The translations under genes and the position numbers were made by a program. A stretch of DNA of 64,000 nucleotides, taken from assembly GCA_009767595.1 (NCBI GenBank), contig VSDK01016260.1, positions 545,935-609,934 of the forward strand, given 5' to 3'. Numbering within the stretch: position 1 is the stretch's first letter; each line of letters starts with the position of its first letter. Positions 41,803 through 54,656 of this stretch are shown here, piece by piece. This stretch comes from Symbiodinium kawagutii. Its lineage: Eukaryota > Sar > Dinophyceae > Suessiales > Symbiodiniaceae. The notes under the pieces are model-generated. The model worked only from the letters and a program-made list of their open reading frames with translations, did no database searches and was not told where the DNA came from.

Positions 41803-42024
41803 CAGATGCTTGACACTTCAGTGAAGAACGTGGCATCCACGCAGTGTACAGCCGGCCAGGAGCTGTATTCAGAGCACCCTTCGCAGTGTGGGGCTCTCAG
41901 GGTTGGTCCCTGATGCAATTTCCGCAAGGAAGCTGGTGCGGGATCCTGGCAAGTCTGGTTGTGTTTCCAAGTCATGCTGGTTGTGTTGGGCATACCCAGT
42001 TGGAACCAGGTCGGAACATCATAT

Positions 42025-43482
42025 AATTACAGGTGACCCTGACTTTTGGATGATTTCGGAATTTCCCCTTGACATGTTCGGACCTTTCTGAGTAGATGCG
42101 CAGTTGCACGATAAGTAGATTCTTCAATCTGGGAGATTTTGGCTGATTTTGGCCTCTCCAGTTTTGTCACAGCTGTGGGAGCTGGAGAACATTTTCACAG
42201 CTACCGGTGCCACCTGTTTCACTGAGGGAGATTACAGTTGGAGAAGATGCAGAAGTTACGATGAACCTGATGCCATCGGAATTAATTCGAAGACGTTTCC
42301 TTGTTGTTGGCACGTGCTCCGGTGGCAATTCAAGTTGCAATTTTGCATCCTTGAAGCCAGCTGTCGACAACTCAACACACACATAAATATCATGAATATA
42401 ATTGCCTATTTCAGAAAAAAGAAGCCCAGCAAATATCCACAGGGCAAGCAACTGTGGCAATACACGAGTTAAAGGATGTGGGCACCAGTTATAAATAAGA
42501 TGATTAAGATGTGAGACACCTTAAGACCTTGTCTGAAAACCTCTCTTGAGAACCCGGTTTCTGAACCCTGCGGAACCGGAAGCGCTCCCTGCATGTCCCT
42601 ATGCGGTGCTATGTGCTTCTTTGATGTGAGATGGGGCATTGCAAACGACAATAAACCAAAGAAAAATATACGCAAACATAGTTTAGATATAGCATGATAT
42701 CCAGTCACATAGGTAGAAAATGTAGATGCATCATATGATTATATAATATATTTTTGATTTCCTTTTGGGACTTTCCAAATTGAACGTAATTATACTGACA
42801 AAGCAGGCTTTCCTCCCGTAGAATCTCGCCAATCTTTAACAGACAGAGCATGGGATGCCATAGGAATCCTTATCCTTTAACTTTCTGTTGCAGCCTCCCC
42901 GAGAAACTTGAATAGACCCGACCTTGCAGTCCCATGCGAGAAAATGATATGAACAAGAGACAATGCTATGCTTTAGCTGAACCTCCGGGACGGCGATGGA
43001 AAAAAAGAGACAATGCTATCAATGTCCTAGCATATCCAAATCTTGTGCCGATATGATGACATGACGTGGATTCCCGGGTCATGGATCATGTGCAGGAACG
43101 ATACGAAAAACGCTGCTGGTTGCCCCAGACCCACAATGTTAGCTCAGGAGGCTCTCACCAACGTTTGGAAAATTTTCGATACATATATCTGATGCACTGT
43201 TTGCTATGATACACGCATACATGCTCATGTATGCGTGGCAAGGCCTCTGGGATTGGCTTGGTACCATTCGCTTGGTCCTTCGTGTGATTTCGTGTGTCTT
43301 CCACCTTTTGGCTCAGCGACTGGTTCTGGCAAGGGTTGACCTTGCCGAAGGACCATTGCAACCAAGGACTTGCAGTGTGAAAGCATGTCCATGGCAGAGC
43401 TCCCAAGAGTGGCAGTGAAACGCATGCTGAATGATCTAATTTGTGGGTCACATGACCGGTCATGGCCCACTTGGGTTCTAGC
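42025..43482. repeat. Segmental duplication, copy B
   Basis: Direct copy of 37456-38888, about 4.57 kb downstream. It carries a small insertion near 42967-43008 that partly repeats 'gagacaatgctat'. Copies A and B bracket the secreted-protein gene and two family-1 elements. Confidence 0.9.
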
Positions 43483-46400
43483 AAGCTGTGAAGCATGTCA
43501 TGAAATCCCATTTTTGACCTCAATTCATCAAATGGCTGCAATGCGCCATTCTCTGACCGAGCTTTAGCAGCAATACCTTGCAGTAGGTCTTCAAAGCATG
43601 CAGAGGAATAGGAGCTGTATGAGCATCATATCAAGTATGCTCCAGCTCTCAATGTTGTTTATTTCGATCAATGCTAGCTCAGCTTTTTTTTTCTTGAATC
43701 AGGGTCATTCAGTTTGAGACAATAGTACTTTTCCAGAGCGGTGGCTTCAAGAAAATGAAAAGTCAAACCCAAAGTTCTTCAGTGTTAGGCTTGCTCCGTT
43801 GTTTGGAGAGTTTTTTTTGTTTTTGGAATCCAGCATCAAACATCATCAAAGTACATCTCACATACTGTATTTGTTTGAGGTGCGCATCAACTGTCATTGT
43901 TGATGATTGTTTTTGATGTTTTTGGATGTTTTTTGGTTTGCTTGGCTTAGGTTTTGGATTTTTCCTCGCTGATCTTGACCCAGAGAGTGCTCGATCGCAG
44001 GTCTCCCGACAGTTGGGAGTTGGAACTGATTTCGATGAAACTCGTATACTGTATAGTATGTGTAAGTATCATTGTAAGCGGTAAATATATCGCTGGATGG
44101 GTAATGGAAGCATGTCGAAAGCCATGAAAGTTGACACTGAGTTTTGTTAATGTCTCGGGCATGAGCAAGACCACGCAAATCTGCTTGTTTTTGGGCATGA
44201 GCCCCCAAGATGCCCCAAGACGTTACAAATGCAAAGGTGTTAAATTAAAAACCTGGCGAACGCAACAGTTGAATGGAGCTTGGAGCTATTTGGGGCTGGT
44301 ATTTGTTTTTGAGTTCTTTTCATATGTTGTTCTTTAAGGGCATGAAACCTGGTAAATTATCAGGAGGTTAGCGATTTGGCGTGCATTTTGTCAATGTTTC
44401 TGGGATGCACAAAACGGCACAGACACTGGTGTTGGCACATGAACTGCAAAGAAACGTAGCAAATACTACGGTTTTGGACACAATGCGTCAGTCAAATGAG
44501 GAAACACCGTGTTTGGAACTCGTGGTGGTAAACAACGAATCGTATCTGCAATATTCGCAAGTTTGTGTAATTTTGCTTCTGGGGGCGCGAAAGACGGAAA
44601 CCCTGGATTTTTTGCACGAAGGGCAGAAACAGGACACATATCATAGTTTTGGACAGGATGTGCGAAAAGGTTGGGAAAGATTTCGTTTGGACCAGATTAC
44701 TAACGCATTTTTTTTGCGCCTTTGGAACGGGCAGAGCGGCCTGTGAGATTGTACTAACTACAGGTGATCGTGGTACGTCGAGCTGTTTGCTTTCTTGTTT
44801 TTGTATGTGGACTGTGGGGGTGAATTAGTGCAGAGGCACTTCATCTTTTTCTGAGAGGAACACTGGGTCCGTAATTAGTGGTTATAAGTTATAGTAAGCT
44901 ATAATGGGGATTTTTTGGAACGTCATGAAATCACACTCTCTTGAGACCTCAAATGACCTCAATGTTTTATCTCTGAAGCTACCAGCTCCGAATGGATGAG
45001 TGCGCGAGAGTTAAGCCATTGACACCACAGGCCTTGCTTTATTCAAGCTTTTCCTTCGAACTAAGCTCTTCATCCTCCCTTCTCAGTTAACATAGGTAAC
45101 CAGGAGGGCACTTTGCATGTGCATACGTGGCAATCCCTGCATGGGTTCTGCCTTGTGGTCAAATAGCATTATGTACGTGAGTTGCTTCCAGGACCTCTGT
45201 CCAACGTAGAAACTTCATGAAACGTGATTGCGTGATTGAAACATGTACAGTGTTACCAAGTCCGAAAGTAAGAAGACATAAGCTAGTGCCGGCAGCTTAT
45301 TCCTCTAGCATTGTGTCTGTTGACTTGGGAGAGATGTCCTCGAGAGCACCCATATTCCCGAAGACAATTTGAGCATCGGTGTTTCCAGCAGGTGCAGGGT
45401 CCTGTTGGTCCGTTTCAGGAATCCCTGATCAGGATTTGTTTTTAGTCTAGTGTACCTTGAAGAGATCTAAATGCCGTTGCTTAGCATACTTGCACGCCAG
45501 CTCTGCGTTGTGATTACTGTAGGGATTTGTACGGTATGTTGGGAACAGTTCGCATTTGAGCTCTCTCTCTCTCTCTGCAACTTCGGAAGTTCAAACCTAT
45601 TGCTGTGCTCCTAAGCTTCATTTGAGTTGGCAATAGCCCGGACAAAGCGGCCAGACTTGTGAGGGGCAAGTCGACAAGTTTTTCTTTTCTTCCGATTTCG
45701 AATGTGTTTATTCAAATTTCATTTCAGGAACTGCGTCCTTTTCGTTCAAGCCTTTCCACCTTTTTACTACTTTCCCTGCGGGATGGCAGGACATGTAATG
45801 TAAAGTATGAGGAAGCTGGGAGGGGCAGAAGCATCATTGGATACAAGGTTGCAGCCCGGGAACGTGCAGATTTGCAATCTTTGAATTGTCATTTTTGCTT
45901 TCAGCTTTGCAGCGTGATACTGACCAATGATCACAGATTCTGGCAGGCTTTCCATGAGAACCGTAACCCTTTGTGCTTGCTCGAGGCAGGGGTTCAAACT
46001 CTCCACGTGCAAATTTTGAGTGAATCGTGAGATCGCTGCACACTGTCTGTATGTTTATCCTTGTGCTTTTGGAGCGCGCAATTACTTCTGCCTCATCCCA
46101 GCACATCGACATACATTGACATGGCACATAGCCGCATATCACGTTCCCTGTCACGTGTAGTAAAACAGATTGAAGCACGTTGCAAGAAGTCTTCGGCCTG
46201 TTGAAATAAGCAAGATGCACTCACCCCAATGAAAAATACGTACCGAACAACCAATTGCTATTCGTACGTAGAGGGACAATGCATATTAGTGGACAATTTG
46301 AAGATGTTTGAAACCATTTCAAATTTGTTGAGATGTTAGGGAACAGTCTCACGGCTGAAGGCTTGGGGAAAAGGCAGTAGCATGAAGGAACTGAACAAGA

Positions 46401-48240
46401 CAAAGACTCCGGAGCAAGCGTTCAATCACAGGGTTTGTACTCCATGTGTTCTGACTCCATATATGGAAACTCTTTCATTTGAAGCCGTGGAAGATAGTTG
46501 AACTTTTGGGTTTCAGGTCGTGGCAAGCTCACCAGACGACAAGCGTTGGCGACAACACACAGGGCTGCTCTGTGAAATTGTGCGGGTAGTCACGCGCCTC
46601 TTCAATGACGCCCTGCTTTTCCATTGAAAGAAGATGAGAGACTGCGAATGGGTGCATGCTTCATGCTGGTTCATGGCCTTGCGCACCCAAAGCAATGTCT
46701 GCAAGTCCTGAGAATTCTGCAGCTAAGTGGTGCTCGGCAAAAGCGGATGATACAAAGATACAAGATGTTCAGAGTTCATTCAAGAAAGCACGCTTTGTGC
46801 AGCTGCCAGCAGTGTGCATGCTGCAGAGTCGTCGCTTTTGTCGAGCCGCACGGGCTCAGAGGTGCTCTCACAGATGCTTTCAGTGCTTTGGTAGGATCTT
46901 CGGGTCCATCCAGGGCTACCCGAAGGTGTCTTGGCGCTTCGGGCCGGAGTAAATACTTCTGACAAGGGCTTTTAATGGCCATTTTGGAGTTTCAGGATGT
47001 TTCCATAAACCCAACTGCAAGCGCTGATGGAGCTGCCTAAGGTGTAAGAACCAGACCGAAGAATGGCAAACTTCTCTTAAACAGGTGCACTTGTGGCACA
47101 GCAGCGGGCTGCTTTCCGAACCAAGATGTTCCGTGAAGCCCGCAAATCAAGATTTTCCCGCGCCAACAGGCTGAACAGATTGCTTCAAGAGGACGAAAGA
47201 TCACGAGTTGGCTCGGTGCTTTGTGATTTGTCTCATTCAAATCTACCTCTGCAGTTTTGTTCCTGACAAGCAATTGATCTTTTGGGTGAGGCAGATTGTT
47301 TTGCGTTTGTTTTGTGGGCCCCCCATTGTATATGTGAACCACTGCAGAGTCCGAAGTCCTGACATTTGGGCGACCAGATGCTTTTCGGTACAAGCGCAGA
47401 TTGGGTGCCATCAGATGGTCGAATTGAACGTGCTTGTAACACCCCTTCCGCTTTTGTGCACGTGTGACGCTTCGGGGAGCTCTCAGCTGCCGTCTAAATG
47501 GGAGAGTTATGCAGCTTGCACCGCTATCCACTGCGCAGAACAGCCGTTTCTACTGAACCGGGCAGCCGCTCTCAGTTGTTCAAACAAGATCCACTGATGC
47601 TAGTCGGTCCAGAGTTGCCAAGGTGTGGTGCTTTGCGTGGCCGGAAATGTTCTGATAGTGGACGTGGGATGGCAGAATTGCCATTGCTGATGTAGTCAGA
47701 CTCCAGCGCACCTGTCAACAAAGACCCCTGGGCTGCTGCCGGTTTTCACGAGGTTTCCCTTGTGAGTGTGTCAATGGGGTCTTGTCTGTTGGTGGCAGTA
47801 CTGATCTTCGCTGCCTTCCCAGCCTAAACAGTTCAGGTTTCCACAGGGTTCCCGACCTAGCTCATCAGATCACTATGAAGTTGAATGCTCGAACAGGTGC
47901 CCAGGAGCAGGATTGAATTTCTGGCGCACAAGGCTCAGATGCGTTCAACAAGCTTCCTCAAAACATCGGGTGGCCTGATGTACTTTGCCACTTTCAACCC
48001 CAGCTCAGATTTACACAATGAAGGAAGCTGTTAGTTGGCCATTCTGCTTAGTACATGAGCATCAAAGAAACAAACTTCGGAAAGCAATCCGGGACAAGAC
48101 TCAGCAGCCATGCACTTTTACATGTACGCTCCAGCAATTGACCATGTCACCAGCCTCGCTTCATTTCTTTCAGAAGCACCTGCACGCAGTCACCAGCAAC
48201 CTTAAGACTTCAAAAAGGGTGCACGCACTGATAAAGCAGA
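43483..48240. other. Gene-poor stretch with weak open frames
   Basis: Nothing certain. Two consecutive frames, 44131-44337 and 44381-44746 on the + strand, share the phrase FVNVSGM-x-KT and may be diverged copies of one repeat; the second is 121 residues without a known motif. A frame at about 46695-46800 (AMSASPENSAAKWCSAKADD) looks coding. (CT)n occurs at 45560-45576. No gene model is proposed. Confidence 0.4.
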
Positions 48241-49972
48241 CCGCCACTACTCTCTTGAGAGCTGTAACTTCTTGACTTCGGCCGGCGCCCATGCTCCCTC
48301 AGTAGAAAGAGGGGCCGTAATTAGCATTCAAAGCTTTATATGTTTGAGGTTTGTGCATTTGGCGCCCCCTGTGGGCCAGCATGCTTCGCTTTGTCTTTCT
48401 TTGCCCAAGAAGCCTCTCAAGCCAAGTGACATGCGTCGAATGTTTTTCGCATGATGCAATCTGCCTCAAGACATATCATAAGAATTCAGAAGAAAGAAAG
48501 CAACTATGTCTCTAGAACGGACCATGGGCGCAGAGCCTACATTTGCAACTAGAAGATCTTACCCTTGCTGTTCGCTGAAGGCTGGGTCATTTTCAATAGT
48601 TTGGGGCAGCAGGCACATGCTACGTCAGCAAAGGAAGCGCTACCATTCTGCACTTGGTCGTCCAGAGCTTGTCCCGGCATGACACTTACCTTTGTCAGCA
48701 CAGCTTTGGACTGGGCAATCTGGGCAAACGATGGCTGTTGTCTCGGACCTGCAGTAGCTTTGCATACGGCATGCTTCTAGACCTTTGCCATGAGTGGGCA
48801 TGCAGTCAAGTATTTTCCAATATTTTCCAGAAAACGTTGAAGCCTGGCAAAGGTCAGGTTGTTTCTCTTAGGGTCTTCGGCTTTTCCTGCGGCAGGAGTG
48901 CCAAATGAACACACAGGCAGTCAATGCCACAGGCGACAGAGCACAAGCAGAAGCAAGATCGGCAAAGCGCAAGGATGTCCGACCTTGCTTGTGATGATTG
49001 CTCCAAAATACATCAGCGATCACAATCTCCTGGAAGGTGTGGCAGCGACATTTTCAATACCTTCTTCTACCAATAATCCGATTTAGAAAAAAACACAAAC
49101 CATAGTGGAGCCAATAGCTGCAGAAAATGTGCTAGTGACCTGTAGCGGTCTAAAACTCTACTCAAGCAATAGGCCCCGCGCCAGCGTGTTGACATGCATT
49201 CGTATACGTTCCCTCACCCAAGAGATGTGCGAGCTGGGCTCTACATCAGGTGCTTTCATAAGCCTTCTTGTTGCAGCAGTTTACTTGCGAAGGATCGACA
49301 GTTGCCTTGACTGAGTGGACGTGGGTGCTAGCAGCCAAAGGCCGGTGCAGGATGGCACCAGTTCTTGATGGGTGGATGTCTTACATTTCGCGCTTGACAA
49401 CTGCTCTTTACCCACGCTTCATTCGCCCCGGGCGTAGAACTGCAGCCTGCAACCCCGAATCTATTTTCTTTACTTTTCTTTTGAAGCATTTGCAAAAATA
49501 TCCCCGGGCATCTCCATCATAAATGGTTTGTAGATATTTATAGTCAGAGGAAATTGTGAGCTCTGACCTAGTAAGGCTGACAGGCCAGAAGCATGGGAAC
49601 TTTTCACGTCCGTTTCTGTGCCAATTAGGATGAGGCCAAAGCTAAACCGTTGCTTGAGGAAGCGTCAAGCCATCCTCAAGGTTTGTAGAGAAGCCCCGCA
49701 AATAGTTTTGGGGTTAGACGCGGCCAGTTTAGTGTGGCCGAGATTCAGCAACATTCTCCCTTCTAGTCTGCCACTGCCCTTGAATAAGCACAGTGCAACA
49801 AGCATGTCCCCCCCTCCGAGTGAGAGATCGTGTTGCCATGCCTGCAGTATCTGCAGTGAACGCGCACGGGCACATGTAGCCACAGAGGAGACCAGGAGGC
49901 AGAATTCGACAGTTTAAACCCCTGTTTTGTGATTCCAGAGTAGCTGAAGATCTTGAGCTGACAAACTTTCAA
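48241..49972. repeat. Tandem array unit 1 (5' type I, 3' type A)
   Basis: About 1.73 kb starting CCGCCACTACTCTCTTGAGA and preceded by ATAAAGCAGA, which also precedes unit 3. Its 5' variant ('cttcggccggcgccc') matches unit 3 and its 3' half ('gatgtcttacatttcgcg') matches unit 2. The internal open frame is interrupted by TAG at the 'ccgatttag' site. Confidence 0.95.
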
Positions 49973-51568
49973 CCGCCACTACTCTCTTGAGAGCTGCAAT
50001 TTCTTGACTCCAGCGGGTGCCCATGCTCCCTCAGTAGAAAGATAGGCTGTAGCATTCAAAGTTTTATATGTTTGAGGTCTGTGCATTTGGTGCTCCCTGT
50101 TGGCCAGCATGCTTCGCTTTGTCTTTCTTTGCCCAAGAAGCCTCTCAAGCCAAGTGACATGCGTCGAATGTTTTTCGCATGATGCAATCTGCCTCAAGAC
50201 ATGTCATAAGAATTCATAAGAAAGAAAGCAACTATGTCTCTAGAACGGACCATGGGCGCAGAGCCTGCATTTGCAACTAGAAGATCTTACCCTTGCTGTT
50301 CGCTGAAGGCTGGGTCATTTTCAAGAGTTTGGGGCAGCAGGCACATGCTACGTAAGCAAAGGAAGCGCTACCATTATGCACTTGGTTGTCCAGAGCTTGT
50401 CCCAGCATGACACTTACCTTTGTCAGCACAGCTTTGGACTGGGCAATCTGGGCAAACGATGGCTGTTGTCTCGGACCTGCAGTAGCTTTGCATACGGCAT
50501 GCTTCTAGACCTTTGCCATGAGTGGGCACGCAGTCAAGTATTTCCAATATTTTCCAGAAAACGTTGAAGCCTGGCAAAGGTCAGGTTGTTTCTCTTAGGG
50601 TCTTCGGCTTTTCCTGCGGCAGCAGTGCCAAATGAACGCACAGGCAGTCAATGCCACAGGCGACAGAGCACAAGCAGAAGCAAGATCGGCAAAGCGCAAG
50701 GATGTCCGACCTTGCTTGTGATGATTGCTCCAAAATACATCAGCGATCACAATCTCCTGGAAGGTGTGGCAGCGACATTTTCAGTTCCTTGTTTTGCCAA
50801 TCCGATTTGGAAAAAAACGCAAACCATAGTGGAGCCAATAGCTGCAGAAAATGTGCTAGTGACCTGTAGCGGTCTAAAACTCTACTCAAGAAATAGGCCC
50901 CGCGCCAGCGTGTTGACATGCATTCGTATACGTTCCCTCACCCAAGAGATGTGCGAGCTGGGCTCTACATCAGGTGCTTTCATAAGCCTTCTTGTTGCAG
51001 CAGTTTACTTGCGAAGGATCGACAGTTGCCTTGACTGAGTGGACGTGGGTGCTAGCAGCCAAAGGCCAGTGCAGGATGGCGCCAGTTCTTGATGGGTGGA
51101 TGTCTTACATTTCGCGCTTGACAACTGCTCTTTACCCGCGCTTCATTCGCCCCGGGCGTAGAACTGCAGCCTGCAACCCCGAATCTATTTTCTTTACTTT
51201 TTTTTTGAAGCATTTGCACAAATATCCGCGGACATCTCCATCATAAATGGTCTATAGATATTTATAGTCAGAGGAAATTGTGAGCTCTGACCTGGTAAGG
51301 CTGACAGGCCAGAAGCATGGGAACTTTTCACATACGTTTCTGTGCCAATTAGGATGAGGCCAAAGCTAAACCATTGCTTGAGGAAGCGTCAAGCCATCCT
51401 CAAGGTTTGTAGAGAAGCCCCGCAAAACTAGGGTTAGACGCGGCCAGTTTAGTGTGGCCGAGATTCAGCAACATTCTCCCTTCTAGTCTGCCACTGCCCT
51501 TGAATAAGCACAGTGCAACAAGCATGTCCCCCCCTCCGAGTGAGAAATCGTGTTGCCATGCCTGCAGT
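49973..51568. repeat. Tandem array unit 2 (5' type II, 3' type A, truncated)
   Basis: Starts with the same CCGCCACTAC motif but carries the 'ctccagcgggtgccc' 5' variant of units 4 and 5. It loses similarity after 'catgcctgcag' near 51568, where unrelated sequence begins. TGG replaces TAG at the diagnostic site, giving a 150-residue frame. Confidence 0.93.
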
Positions 51569-51694
51569 ACTGGGTCAATGGGGTTTCTTGTCTCATCCAC
51601 CCTGAAGTTGTCTCATGCCGGTGTGCCATGGGGAAGAGTGTCAACAAGTGATATTTTGCTTAAATTTCTTTCTTTAGATAAGTATGTGGTTTAG

Positions 51695-52190
51695 AGCCAA
51701 AACGCAATGGCACACTGTGATCACCCACATGTTTCAAGTGGAATCTTCCAGGGACACGAGTACATAGATAGTGTTCATGTTTTTGCACTGTGCCTTGGGG
51801 ACTAGCGTCAGAAAGTGGCTTGTTGTTTTTGTGCATTTGTCTCTGTCAGGCATGCGTTCACGAGACCAAACGCAATGGCACGCTGCGTCCTCCCACATGT
51901 TTCAAAAAGAATCATCTAGGGATACGAGTACATAGATAGTGTTCATGTTTTTGCACTGTGCCTTGGGGACTGGTGTCAGAAAGTGGCTTGTTATTTTTGT
52001 GCATTTGTCTCTGTGGAGGCATGCGTTCACCAGACCAAACGCAATGGCACGCTTCATTCTCCAACATGTTTCAGGTAGAATCATGTAGGGATGCAAGTGC
52101 GTAGATAGTGCTCATGTTTTTGCGACGTGCCATCGAAAATAGTGTCAGAAAGTGGCTTGTTGCATTCTGTCGCAGAATCATCCAGGGACA
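51695..52190. repeat. 168-bp tandem repeat, three copies
   Basis: Copies start near 51699, 51867 and 52035 at 'ccaaaacgcaatggcac' or 'accaaacgcaatggcacgc'; the third is shortened. 'gtgttcatgtttttgcactg' and 'gtcagaaagtggcttgtt' recur once per unit. They lie in the DNA that separates array block 1 from block 2. Confidence 0.9.
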
Positions 52191-52204
52191 CAAGTACCTA
52201 GATG

Positions 52205-52385
52205 GTTTGCTTGACGACTTTTGACTGACTCTTGACTTGACTCTTGACTTGACCCATGACCTCCCTTGACTTCATTCGACTCTTGCCTACACTCTTGACT
52301 TGACTTGCTTGTCGCGGAGGTACTTTTAGACCTCGTTAAGACCTCGTTAGTACCTCGTTAGAGACCTCGTTAAAGATCCCTTAGT
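52205..52385. repeat. TTGACTTGAC and ACCTCGTTA short tandem repeats
   Basis: Imperfect 'cttgacttgactc' units at 52210-52310 are followed by four 'gacctcgtta' units at 52330-52372. Confidence 0.85.
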
Positions 52386-53181
52386 TGCCCACTCAAATTT
52401 AATGTATGCTACTTGTGTCGCCGCAATGCAAGCGCAAACATGAATCTCTTTTTCTTTTCCCCCTAGTTCACACTTTGTTTCCGGCTCTGGCCAGTAGAGT
52501 TTTACATGAGAACCATGTCATTTGAATGCATGCTACCTGCGTCAGCGCAATGCATGCTACCTGCGTAATGTTATTGGCTGACGCTGATGTGCCATGGGAA
52601 ACTTTGTTTTTAGCTTTGTCCCGGACAGAAAGCAATGGCGCAAGGTGTGAGTATCCAATCCGCAAACTATGTTGAGATCTGTGTGCCGGTAGGATTGCAC
52701 CTGTGGGGTGGTTTTTTGATTTTGTGGGTCGATTAACCTTTGGCGGTGTGCCATGCGGCGGGGTGACTTCTGGCTGCGCGGGGTGCGAGAGGTCCAACGT
52801 TCGGTCATAGTAGATCCTTTCATGGTAGATCATATGCCTCGCAGTGTGAGGGCATGACCAATGGAAAACACAGATGGAGCAACAATATTGGTGATATGTT
52901 TAACATGAAAATATTTGCATTCTAGAATTTAAATCATACCTAATTTTGCGTGTGTGCCATTGGCGCTTTCATTTTGCCACCGCATTTCAACCATGGTTGA
53001 TTTGAACTAATCGCAGGGGGGCATGGGATATCAGGAGACATGATGGCTCTATTCTTTTCGCATTGGATGCTGGTGTGCCATTAGGACTTTGCGTGAATTG
53101 TTCTAAGTTTTGACATATCTTTCATTGATTGGAAAGACAAAACGCATTGGCACGAACGGATTCCTGAATAGATAAAGCAGA

Positions 53182-54656
53182 CCGCCACTACTCTCTTGAG
53201 AGCTGTAACTTCTTGACTTCGGCCGGCGCCCCTGCTCCCTCAGTAGAAAGAGGGGCCGTAATTAGCATTCAAAGCTTTATATGTTTGAGGTTTGTGCATT
53301 TGGCGCCCCCTGTGGGCCAGCATGCTTCGCTTTGTCTTTCTTTGCCCAAGAAGCCTCTCAAGCCAAGTGACATGCGTCGAATGTTTTTCGCATGATGCAA
53401 TCTGCCTCAAGACATGTCATAAGAATTCATAAGAAAGAAAGCAACTATGTCTCCAGAACGGACCATGAGCGCAGAGCCTGCATTTGCAACTAGAAGATCT
53501 TACCCTTGCTGTTCGCTGAAGGCTGGGTCATTTTCAAGAGTTTGGGGCAGCAGGCACATGCTACGTAAGCAAAGGAAGCGCTACCATTATGCACTTGGTT
53601 GTCCAGAGCTTGTCCCAGCATGACACTTACCTTTGTCAGCACAGCTTTGGACTGGGCAATCTGGGCAAACGATGGCTGTTGTCTCGGACCTGCAGTAGCT
53701 TTGCATACGGCATGCTTCTAGACCTTTGCCATGAGTGGGCATGCAGTCAAGTATTTTCCAATATTTTCCAGAAACGTTGAAGCCTGACAAAGGTCAGGTT
53801 GTTTCTCTTAGGTTCTTCGGCTTTTCCTGCGGCAGCAGTGCCAAATGAACGCACAGGCAGTCAATGCCACAGGCGACAGAGCACAAGCAGAAGCAAGATC
53901 GGCAAAGCGCAAGGATGTCCGACCTTGCTTGTGATGATTGCTCCAAAATACATCAGCGATCACAATCTCCTGGAAGGTGTGGCAGCGACATTTTCAATAC
54001 CTTCTTCTACCAATAATCCGATTTAGAAAAAAACACAAACCATAGTGGAGCCAATAGCTGCAGAAAATGTGCTAGTGACCTGTAGCGGTCTAAAACTCTA
54101 CTCAAGCAATAGGCCCCGCGCCAGCGTGTTGACATGCATTCGTATACGTTCCCTCACCCAAGAGATGTGCGAGCTGGGCTCTACATCAGGTGCTTTCATA
54201 AGCCTTCTTGTTGCAGCAGTTTACTTGCGAAGGATCGACAGTTGCCTTGACTGAGTGGACGTGGGTGCTAGCAGCCAAAGGCCAGTGCAGGATGGTGCCA
54301 GTTCTTGCTGGGTGGATGTTTCATACTTTGTGCCAACTCAGAGGCACAGAAAGCTGCAAAAAGCATACATGCACTGGCTATCAAGGTCGTTCAGGAAAGA
54401 TTCCCTAGGCTGTGGATTTGGTCCTGCGCTCTCACTCCCGACGTTTGGCCATTGATCTTCCAGATTCTTCAGCTGCAACTTCTGTGTTTTTTGCAGTGCT
54501 TTAGTTGTGGCAGGCACTTGCAGGGGCCTGAGGCCCGACCATGCATCAGGCTTGCTTTGTGCGACAGACCTTGGACTAGGGCCGCGGAATTCGACAGTGT
54601 AGCCCCTGTTTTGTGATTCCAAAGTAGCTGAAGATCTTGAGCTGACAAACGTTCAA
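53182..54656. repeat. Tandem array unit 3 (5' type I, 3' type B)
   Basis: 1475 bp. Same 5' variant and upstream ATAAAGCAGA as unit 1, but the 3' half ('gtttcatactttgtgccaac') is the type B shared with unit 4. TAG at the diagnostic site, as in unit 1. Confidence 0.95.
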
